From positions 618,744-682,743 of the forward strand of contig NZ_KB905466.1 in assembly GCF_000381365.1 (NCBI RefSeq): a stretch of DNA of 64,000 bases, read 5' to 3'. This stretch comes from Bacteroides salyersiae WAL 10018 = DSM 18765 = JCM 12988 (GTDB lineage Bacteria; Bacteroidota; Bacteroidia; Bacteroidales; Bacteroidaceae). The stretch's first letter is position 1. Every line of letters begins with the position of its first letter. Both the position numbers and the translations under genes were made by a program. Positions 58,287 through 64,000 of this stretch are shown piece by piece. Below the pieces are notes generated by a model. It was not told the DNA's origin, did no database searches, and saw nothing but the letters and a program-made list of their open reading frames with translations.

Positions 58287-58874
58287 ATGTCACTTAAATA
58301 TTCAAGCACAACGGCAGACTATCTTGTTTGGTCTGATGCAATGAACCTCATAAGGAAGTTAGCCAAAGACGAGAATTATAAAATCTCACTTCTTATAGCT
58401 TTGGGATGCTTCACAGGATTAAGAATATCTGATATTCTATCTCTAAGGTGGAACCAGATATTAGGTACTGACGAGTTTACAGTAATTGAGAAGAAGACAG
58501 GCAAGGTAAGAACTATCAGACTGAACCCACAATTACAACAGCACATTAAAGAGTGCTACGAGCATATAAATCCAGTTGGAATCAATGCACCAATTCTTAT
58601 AAGTCAGAAAGGCACTATCTTCACAGTTCAGAGAATTAACATCATTCTTAAAGAGGTGAAGAAGAAGTACAAGTTAAAGATTAAGAACTTTAGCTGCCAT
58701 TCACTTAGAAAGACTTTTGGTAGGCAGGTCTATAACATGAACAGTGATAATGCTGAACTTGCCTTAGTAAAGCTGATGGAACTATTCAACCATAGTTCTG
58801 TTGCCATTACTAAAAGATACTTGGGGTTAAGACAGGAGGAAATATTGCAGACTTATGACTGTTTGAGCTTCTGA
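58287..58874 (+). CDS. Small tyrosine recombinase, catalytic domain only
   Basis: A 195-residue protein with the whole catalytic set: R46 (GLRISD), K73 (TGKVR), H138-R141 (HSLRKTF), H169 (FNHSS) and the nucleophile Y178 (KRYLG). The N-terminal core-binding (SAM-like) domain of XerC/lambda integrases is missing, so DNA contact must be short or partner-dependent. It cannot be the obvious integrase because a serine recombinase lies at the left end; it may invert a promoter, resolve dimers or act in another step. It is followed by a hairpin. Confidence 0.88.
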   Translation: MSLKYSSTTADYLVWSDAMNLIRKLAKDENYKISLLIALGCFTGLRISDILSLRWNQILGTDEFTVIEKKTGKVRTIRLNPQLQQHIKECYEHINPVGINAPILISQKGTIFTVQRINIILKEVKKKYKLKIKNFSCHSLRKTFGRQVYNMNSDNAELALVKLMELFNHSSVAITKRYLGLRQEEILQTYDCLSF

Positions 58875-58876
58875 TA

Positions 58877-58936
58877 ATTGGGACAGGATTATTAAGATTC
58901 ACCTTATATGGTGGTCTGAATGGTTCTGTCCCCAAT
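58877..58936 (+). terminator. Hairpin after the tyrosine recombinase
   Basis: ATTGGGACAG (58877-58886) pairs with CTGTCCCCAAT (58926-58936) with one bulged C; an inner CACC/GGTG pair extends the stem. It lies just after the stop codon. Confidence 0.6.
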
Positions 58937-59298
58937 CCATGAAATATTGAGCTTAGATACATCTAAAGTCCAATCTTGGTAGTTTGGCATTTCAGCCTTA
59001 TAGAAGTAAGTCAATTCCATTAATTTACAGAGTTTAGAACGATTTCAACTCTTATTAGTTAAGCCACAGGTAGCACTTCTTGAATATCCAACAATATGCT
59101 GACTTAAAGATAGTAATTCAAGGCAGGTTAGAATATTCAGAATTCAGTCTTTATATAGGGAGAAGTGAATTTGATACCCACATGGATTTACAGAGTTCAG
59201 ATGCAACTCTGCTTAAATACCCTATTAATTCCCTGTTTAGTAACACAATAATTACTATTAATCTTCACTCCATGCTGATTGATTTAAAACCTTTTGTT
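58937..59298. other. Gene-free stretch of the element
   Basis: About 360 AT-rich bases between the recombinase hairpin and the RNA promoter. A TTG-started frame at 59080-59325 runs through it but has biased composition and overlaps the RNA promoter. No repeat or site was recognised. Confidence 0.4.
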
Positions 59299-59306
59299 AT
59301 CTTTGC
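59299..59306 (+). promoter_or_regulatory. -7 promoter element of structured RNA copy 2
   Basis: TATCTTTG, the same sequence as at copy 1, about 75 bases before the first helix arm (75 here, 81 in copy 1). Confidence 0.65.
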
Positions 59307-59312
59307 ACCAAT

Positions 59313-59575
59313 TCCAATGAACTAATGAGATAGGGAGTTGGAAGGACATATTTAACGAAAGGTGTTATTGAAATTATCTTCTACTGACAAATTCTCGCAA
59401 AATTTGAAATGGAGTGAAGATGGTAGCAATAGCACCCACATCATTTGTTATATACCTACCTTTTATAAGGTTTCTATATCTCAAACTGGTGTGGGGCTAT
59501 TGTTTTATCCACTCCAAAGGCAATGCGAGAAGCCAGTCAGTAGGGTAAAACATATATAGTTCCCACACCTTTTTT
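59313..59575 (+). ncRNA. Structured RNA with switchable terminator arm, copy 2 (element)
   Basis: Arms in order: CTACTGAC (59381-59388), TTCTCGCA (59392-59399), TGGAGTG (59410-59416), CAATAGC (59427-59433), GGTGTGGG (59488-59495), GCTATTG (59496-59502), CACTCCA (59510-59516), TGCGAGAA (59524-59531), GTCAGTAG (59536-59543), CCCACACC (59562-59569), then TTTTTT. All pair in the nested order except GGTGTGGG, which pairs either with CCCACACC (terminator) or with CCCACA at 59435-59440 within the rod. The 5' part shares GATAGG and AACGAAAGGTGTT with copy 1. GGTGT (59361-59365) can also close onto ACACC. The next start codon lies 50 bases after the U run. Confidence 0.78.
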
Positions 59576-59624
59576 ATTTTAAATAGCTTATCCATAGGGA
59601 ACAGGTAGGCATAATATCATTATT

Positions 59625-60287
59625 ATGGAATTAGTTAATAGTTTAAGTGCCAAAAGTCCTCTATGCTATGATACAGGGTGTAGATTATATATGCCTTCAT
59701 CATTCTTAGAGAAATCCTTTAAGTTACCATATATCGAATACACTACTAAAGGCAGAATAAGTAAGAAAGAACGAGAAGAAAAATATATTCTAAAAGAATG
59801 GGATAAACTTAGATTCTTATATAACTGCATGAGTCAATGTACAGACTTTTGCATATCTCAAGATGAAGTAGATTACTTATTATCTGATTCCTTCAAGACT
59901 TTATGTAACATATTTCAAAAAGCATACCCACCTGTTATTGATGAAGATGGATGCTTAATCATTAAATCTTTTGATGAGCCACCTAGAACTTATGTCCCTA
60001 TAGCTAATCATGTGGGAGAATATTGTAGATATAAAATAGAATATTTTCCAGAAGAGGGTACATTATATGTTCAAACCACTAAGAAAGGAGATACTAAGAG
60101 TGAAATTAGAAATCTTAAAGTTGAATGCTCATTCGAGTTTTATAAATATCTACAAATATATTGGGGCATAGCATATATTGAATACCTGTCTGAAGGGGGT
60201 GAATATAATTGTTGCCCTAAATATGAAACACGCAGAATTTATGACGCTATAGATAGAGGCATGATTAGAACAATGAAATCAATATAA
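59625..60287 (+). CDS. Hypothetical element protein, 220 residues
   Basis: From ATG 59625 (MELVNSLSAKSPLCYDTGCR). Soluble, with several cysteines in the N-terminal part (LCYDTGC, CMSQCTDFC) and a strand-rich middle (CRYKIEYFPEEGTLYVQTTK). No known domain. It begins 50 bases after the terminator of the structured RNA, so it is the first candidate for control by that RNA, and it ends six bases before the lipoprotein gene at 60293. The last codons and the start of that gene share the sequence AACAATGAAATCAAT, a small direct repeat. Confidence 0.65.
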   Translation: MELVNSLSAKSPLCYDTGCRLYMPSSFLEKSFKLPYIEYTTKGRISKKEREEKYILKEWDKLRFLYNCMSQCTDFCISQDEVDYLLSDSFKTLCNIFQKAYPPVIDEDGCLIIKSFDEPPRTYVPIANHVGEYCRYKIEYFPEEGTLYVQTTKKGDTKSEIRNLKVECSFEFYKYLQIYWGIAYIEYLSEGGEYNCCPKYETRRIYDAIDRGMIRTMKSI

Positions 60288-60292
60288 TAACA

Positions 60293-61504
60293 ATGAAATC
60301 AATTAGATTATTGGCAACCTCACTATTGGTTGCATTAAGCATGGGAGTTTGTTCCTGTGGGGACGATGAATTGGAGGTAAATCCACCTTTAACCAATGTA
60401 GAACAAATGTGCTTGGAATATGGAATTACAGACTATAAGAATATCGAATTGCTAAGTCTGTTTGAACATGGAAATAATACTATTATCAATTTAGGTCAAG
60501 CAAACTTCTCTGGACTAAAGGATGATAAGCTATGGCTTGCATCATTCAACGTAGAGAACAAATCACCTATTATTAATTGGACTGACGAGTTGCCATTTAA
60601 CAGGAATCGCAGAATTTACAAAGGCTATGGAGAATATGAAGATGTTACGATTCAACAGATAACTCTGTTACAAGTAATGCCATTCAATCAAGACTTTGTC
60701 GCATCATTAAGTTACAGCTTTGGAAAAGACTATAGCTACTATGCCTTACTTTTCAAACAGAGTTCACAAACTAAAGAAGTTCAAATTAAAGAGGGTGGTT
60801 TCGGCATAGGCTTATGGTACGAAAACTCTATCATAAACAACAGATGTTGCTACTCGCTGTCTGGAGATACTATCTATGTAGCAGAGAAAGGTTTTGGATT
60901 TTCCAATAATGTAGGAACTCTCTATACTTCTGAACTTTTATCTTATGAAGAAGCAATCTACAGTCATAGAGATAATAAAGGCTTCTTCGTGGGTAAAAGA
61001 AGTTTTAAATTGGGAGAGGATTTATGGCATATCCAAGTACCACAGCTTAACGATGAACCTGCTGATGCCAAGATTGAGGTCAGTGTAGAAGATAAATCTA
61101 CGCCAGTTTGGAAGTTCAATGTCAATATTACACATTATGATGGGGCTAAGAAGAATGTAACATTTGAAGTAGATACTGATAATGGTACAATCAAAGGACA
61201 GGATGATTATGCTTCCCTCATTATAGGTAAATGGAAGATGACAAGTGGTAATGCTGTTGCCACCCATGTAACTTATAAGAATGATGGTACATTTGAATAC
61301 ACAAGTACAGAAGATGGCTCTTATAACGAAGTGGGCAAGTACAAGATAGACGGTAAGAAACTCTATGAAATGTACAGTGATGAAGATGAATGGATTATCA
61401 ATGATATCCTGTTACTTAATTCAATGACCTTATCAGTGCAGGAATTGGAAGCTGATGGAGTTACCCCCACAGGTCAGAAGTACTCTTATCAGAGAGTGGA
61501 ATAA
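60293..61504 (+). CDS. Lipoprotein with C-terminal lipocalin-like domain
   Basis: A 403-residue protein with signal and lipobox MGVCSCGDD (lipidated cysteine about residue 22). The final 100 residues (LIIGKWKMTSGNAVATHVTY, then TFEYTSTEDGSYNEVGKYKI) form a lipocalin-like beta-barrel as in many Bacteroides lipoproteins (lipocalin_5/DUF5004 type), which begin G-K-W. The middle is strand-rich without a known fold. It is probably at the cell surface or outer-membrane inner leaflet. It follows a hypothetical gene by six bases and converges with the element's DUF486 gene. Confidence 0.75.
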   Translation: MKSIRLLATSLLVALSMGVCSCGDDELEVNPPLTNVEQMCLEYGITDYKNIELLSLFEHGNNTIINLGQANFSGLKDDKLWLASFNVENKSPIINWTDELPFNRNRRIYKGYGEYEDVTIQQITLLQVMPFNQDFVASLSYSFGKDYSYYALLFKQSSQTKEVQIKEGGFGIGLWYENSIINNRCCYSLSGDTIYVAEKGFGFSNNVGTLYTSELLSYEEAIYSHRDNKGFFVGKRSFKLGEDLWHIQVPQLNDEPADAKIEVSVEDKSTPVWKFNVNITHYDGAKKNVTFEVDTDNGTIKGQDDYASLIIGKWKMTSGNAVATHVTYKNDGTFEYTSTEDGSYNEVGKYKIDGKKLYEMYSDEDEWIINDILLLNSMTLSVQELEADGVTPTGQKYSYQRVE

Positions 61505-61525
61505 AGGACTTATTCATACTAAAAG

Positions 61526-61559
61526 TGAGCAGCATTTGAGGAAACTCTTATGCTACTCT
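61526..61559. terminator. Hairpin between the lipoprotein gene and the element DUF486 gene
   Basis: GAGCAGCAT (61527-61535 region) pairs with ATGCTACTC (ending near 61559), with an inner GAG/CTC pair. It separates convergent genes. Confidence 0.6.
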
Positions 61560-61568
61560 CTTCTATAA

Positions 61569-61940
61569 CTATTTCATAAATACAAAATAGACAGCCAATA
61601 TTAAGCAAACAAAGGCAGCTACATGATTCCAGTGCAAAGCTTCACCTTTAAAGAATACAGTTGTAAAAACTGTGAATATAATAAGAGTTATTACTTCTTG
61701 AAGAACCTTCAACTGCATCAAGGAAAATGGTCCTCCATTACCAATATATCCAATGCGATTCGCTGGAATTTGACAAGAATACTCAAGAAAAGCAATTGAC
61801 CAACTAAAGGCTATTACCCCTATCAATGGAAGAGTAGCAAACCAAGAATATTCCTGTTTCATCTTTAAATGACCATACCAAGCAAAAGTCATGAAGACAT
61901 TCGATACTATAAGCAATAAAATTGTGTAGAGAGCTTTCAT
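61569..61940 (-). CDS. Intact DUF486 (DMT-like) membrane protein carried by the element
   Basis: A 123-residue protein with four membrane segments (SNVFMTFAWYGHLK, PLIGVIAFSWSIAFLEYSCQ, LQEVITLIIFTVFTTVFF, HVAAFVCLILAVYFVF). It is a full-length relative of the gene split by the element: the split parts read the same pattern (SNIFMTFAWYGHLK; EYSCQVPANR). The sequence differs at many positions, so it is not a recent duplication. It lies 79 bases inside the right junction and has the same orientation as the target gene. It probably replaces the broken function. Its own ATACTC (61779-61784) has different flanks. Confidence 0.92.
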   Translation of the reverse strand: MKALYTILLLIVSNVFMTFAWYGHLKMKQEYSWFATLPLIGVIAFSWSIAFLEYSCQIPANRIGYIGNGGPFSLMQLKVLQEVITLIIFTVFTTVFFKGEALHWNHVAAFVCLILAVYFVFMK

Positions 61941-62019
61941 ATTATTCTAATTCTACTATACATTATTATATATATCAACGTAAAGTGTTAAATTCCCAGT
62001 TGGGTTTTTCTATTTTATT

Positions 62020-62181
62020 ATACTCGGCAAGAGCAATCAGCCAGGAAAACAATATAACGCCATACAACGGCCAATTGCTTATCACTTTAGTCTCCTGCAA
62101 TTTTAAGTGCCCATACCATGCAAACGTCATGAATATATTCGAAACAATCAACAACGAAACAGCATAAATACCTTTCATCAT
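62020..62181 (-). pseudogene. DUF486 gene, 5' fragment (right of the element)
   Basis: From ATG 62181 (or the next codon) the frame encodes MMKGIYAVSLLIVSNIFMTF and on through ALAEY, ending in the shared ATACTC at 62020-62025. Beyond that point it runs into the element and stops at 61975 after 14 foreign codons. It holds the native promoter and start of the chromosomal gene, so a short fusion protein might still be made. Confidence 0.9.
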
Positions 62182-62204
62182 ATTTTTTCTGCTTTTAATA
62201 TAAC

Positions 62205-62951
62205 CTAATCTATTTTATCGGGTAATAACTCTTCCTGTACATTTGTCATACTTCCCCACAAGCTATAACGTGCTTCGGGATTCATCGCTTCAAGCTGTTG
62301 CAAAATACCTTTCATATCACTGCGACTCGACTGGGATTCATAAGGGCAGTTTTTCACCTGCTTCCGATATTCATGTAACGCAGCAAGCTCTGTCAGGTCT
62401 TTTTCGTGTACCAGACACATCGGACGGATGATGGTCATATCGAACTTTTTCATTGCCAACTTAGGAGGCATCGTAGAGAAAGCACCTTGAAAAGTTATAT
62501 TCATCAATAATGTTTCAAGGATATCATCCATATGATGTCCTAATGCTATTTTGTTGCATCCCTGCTCTTTGGCAACCGTAAAAAGAGCTTTCCGTCTATT
62601 CCAGGAGCAAAGAAAACAAGGCGACTTACGAGTGTCGGTAGTTGGATCGAAAGAGGTCTCATACACCACCAAAGGCACTCCGAAAGCCTCGGTATGTGCT
62701 TTCAGATATTCCAAATCGCTCTGATAAGGAATATTTTTCATTACTACATGTACGGCTACGACCGAAAATCGGGGTTTGAATATTTTCGCCCGCTTTCCCA
62801 ATAACTCGACTAAGGCCAGTGAATCCTTTCCGCCCGAAAGACCGATTAGGATTTTATCACCTTCTTCTATCAGCCCATACTGCACCACTCCCTTATTAAA
62901 CCGCCGCTCAATGCCGCGCAAGGTCTGTTCTTCTTCTGTAAACTTTGCCAT
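62205..62951 (-). CDS. TtcA-family tRNA thiolation ATPase
   Basis: A 248-residue protein with the PP-loop SGGKDS (residues 39-44) and a CXXC pair (C112, C115 in PCFLCSWNRR), a TtcA-type layout. TtcA makes 2-thiocytidine at tRNA position 32 using ATP and a [4Fe-4S] cluster held by CXXC and a third cysteine; C198 (VKNCPYES) is a candidate. E. coli TtcA is longer (about 310), so a related thiolase is possible. The gene lies just outside the element, 24 bases upstream of its right flank fragment, and diverges from the TPR gene. Confidence 0.85.
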   Translation of the reverse strand: MAKFTEEEQTLRGIERRFNKGVVQYGLIEEGDKILIGLSGGKDSLALVELLGKRAKIFKPRFSVVAVHVVMKNIPYQSDLEYLKAHTEAFGVPLVVYETSFDPTTDTRKSPCFLCSWNRRKALFTVAKEQGCNKIALGHHMDDILETLLMNITFQGAFSTMPPKLAMKKFDMTIIRPMCLVHEKDLTELAALHEYRKQVKNCPYESQSSRSDMKGILQQLEAMNPEARYSLWGSMTNVQEELLPDKID

Positions 62952-63100
62952 ATTTATAAAATCGGCTGCAAAAGTAAGCGAAAAGAATGATTTAAAGAAG
63001 AATTAACATAATAGAATAACAGTAAAACAGAGAATATTCCCGATTAATTTGTATTTTTGAACTTCTGAATTGCTACAAGTCACAAACCCTTGGTAGCAAG

Positions 63101-63108
63101 TAGTTTTG
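63101..63108 (+). promoter_or_regulatory. -7 element before the TPR/propeller gene
   Basis: TAGTTTTG matches TAnnTTTG and lies 62 bases before ATG 63170. No clear -33 TTTG was found. Confidence 0.5.
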
Positions 63109-63169
63109 CAAAAGAGCAACGGACTCATTATCGGTCTTCCTTTGTTCGTAACTTGTAACTTAAAAGACA

Positions 63170-64000
63170 ATGAAGAAAAAACATATCTTATTCTTTTTAT
63201 TCTGCTTTGTACTGATAGGCATTTCTGCACAAACACTGGAGCAGGCTAAAGTCATGTTCAACAAAAAACAATACAGCGAGGCCAAGCCTGTTTTCAAGAA
63301 ATACGTAAAATCTCAACCGGCTAACGGCAATTATAATTTGTGGTACGGTGTCTGCTGCCTGAAGACAGGAGAACCGCAGGAAGCCGTGAAATATTTAGAA
63401 ACAGCCGTCAAGAAGCGCATTCCCAGCGGACAATTGTACTTGGCAGAAACTTACAATGACCTGTATCGCTTTGAAGACGCCGTTAAAAATTACGAAGCTT
63501 ACATAGAAGATCTTACCAAAAAGAAAAAACCGACCGAAGAAGCCGAGAAGTTATTGGACAAGGCCAAAGCCAATCTCCGTATGTTGAAAGGTGTGGAAGA
63601 GGTATGCATCATCGACAGTTTTGTTGTAGATAAAGCGAACTTTCTCGATACTTATAAAATAAGCGAAGAATCAGGAAAGTTGTTCACGTATAATAAATTC
63701 TTCAAAACAGAAGGAGACCATCCGGGAACTGTGTATGAAACCGAACTCGCCAACAAGATATATTATAGCGAAAAGGATAAGAACGGTTTGCTCAATATTT
63801 TTTCTAAAAATAAAATGCTCGATGAATGGAGCAAGGGATGGGAACTTCCAAGTAGCATAAACGCTTCGGGAAATACAAACTATCCATACGTCTTGACAGA
63901 TGGAGTAACCATTTATTACGCTTCGGACGGAGAAAGCTCCATCGGTGGATATGATATCTTCGTAACACGTTATAACACGGCCACCGATACGTACATGAGA
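63170..64000 (+). CDS. TPR and WD40-like (PD40) beta-propeller protein, 3' end outside the window
   Basis: ATG 63170 opens a frame with a signal peptide (KHILFFLFCFVLIGISAQ) and runs 277 codons to the right edge. Residues 20-140 contain TPR repeats (YSEAKPVFKKYVKSQPANGN, LAETYNDLYRFEDAVKNYEA). The region near the edge (YPYVLTDGVTIYYASDGESS, GGYDIFVTRY) is the first blade of a PD40/WD40-like propeller. This layout recalls Bacteroidetes PorE/OmpA-family envelope proteins, which often end in an OmpA domain; that end is not visible. A signal points to the periplasm. Confidence 0.8.
   Translation, partial: MKKKHILFFLFCFVLIGISAQTLEQAKVMFNKKQYSEAKPVFKKYVKSQPANGNYNLWYGVCCLKTGEPQEAVKYLETAVKKRIPSGQLYLAETYNDLYRFEDAVKNYEAYIEDLTKKKKPTEEAEKLLDKAKANLRMLKGVEEVCIIDSFVVDKANFLDTYKISEESGKLFTYNKFFKTEGDHPGTVYETELANKIYYSEKDKNGLLNIFSKNKMLDEWSKGWELPSSINASGNTNYPYVLTDGVTIYYASDGESSIGGYDIFVTRYNTATDTYMR

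Larger units (their letters stand above)
47712..62025. mobile_element. 14.3-kb integrated element inserted in a DUF486 gene
   Basis: The ends are defined by the split target gene: ATACTC at 47712-47717 (left junction) and 62020-62025 (right junction). The large serine recombinase starts 70 bases inside the left end and is the probable integrase; a 2-bp to 6-bp core is normal for that family. The element is more AT-rich than its flanks and carries about 13 genes: serine recombinase, unknown 284-residue protein, DGQHR protein, small proteins, winged-helix-like protein, NERD-helicase, DUF3871, DUF5677-like protein, small tyrosine recombinase, structured RNA, two unknown genes and an intact DUF486 gene. 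No relaxase, type IV secretion or capsid gene is recognised. Confidence 0.88.

Noticed and set aside
59080..59325. An 81-codon frame starting with TTG on the element
   Set aside because: No ATG start, AT-driven composition, and it overlaps the promoter of the structured RNA. The RNA explanation is stronger.
47712..62025. A conjugative transposon or prophage
   Set aside because: No relaxase, coupling protein, type IV secretion gene, terminase, portal or capsid gene was recognised; it may be mobilised by a helper, but that is not visible.

Overview
The window reads as the chromosome of a Bacteroides species or a close relative. The grounds are many -7 promoter elements of the Bacteroides type TAnnTTTG, few Shine-Dalgarno sequences, and typical Bacteroides genes: a SusD-like protein, a GH97 glucosidase with a SusR-like regulator, NrfA, and families such as DUF4252, DUF5606, DUF3276, DUF6048 and DUF3871.

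Layout. 1-7660: a META-domain lipoprotein, a BamE-like exported protein, then carboxynorspermidine dehydrogenase, radical SAM protein, Bcp peroxiredoxin and recA, followed by an ECF sigma / membrane anti-sigma-like / DUF4252 operon. 7900-9900: a LysR regulator with a YeiH-type exporter. 10842-20062: clpB, a structured RNA (13785-14026), the minus-strand cluster nusB-yajC-ybbR-coaE-DUF5606, and plus-strand DUF3276, rplY, pth and hslR. 20087-21453: an intact IS256-family element with 8-bp target duplication. 21548-26929: HIT protein, CPA2 antiporter, gcvT, pepT. 27292-31171: sensor histidine kinase and nrfA. 31278-37345: a PurF-like protein without its glutaminase residues, then GH97 and a SusR-like regulator. 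37505-47282: crcB, pentapeptide protein, eno, a broken SusD-like gene, tRNA-Thr and SRP RNA, a glycosyltransferase pair, DUF6452/DUF6048, mntP and apbE. 62205-64000: ttcA and the start of a TPR/propeller protein.

The accessory region is a 14.3-kb integrated element (47712-62025). It interrupts a DUF486-family membrane protein gene at the codons for Glu-Tyr; joining the two ATACTC copies restores a 123-residue frame. The element carries a large serine recombinase, a catalytic-domain-only tyrosine recombinase, a DGQHR-motif protein, a winged-helix-like protein, a NERD-helicase (candidate phage defence), DUF3871 and several unknown proteins. Just inside its right end it carries its own intact DUF486 gene, which looks like a replacement for the gene it breaks.

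The most unusual signal is a pair of related structured RNAs, one chromosomal (13785-14026, minus) and one on the element (59313-59575, plus). Both have the same promoter distance, shared sequence blocks in the 5' part, the same order of long-range helices and a terminator arm with an alternative partner. Both end about 50 nt before a start codon. They could be a 6S-like RNA or a terminator/antiterminator leader; I cannot assign them to a known family from sequence alone.
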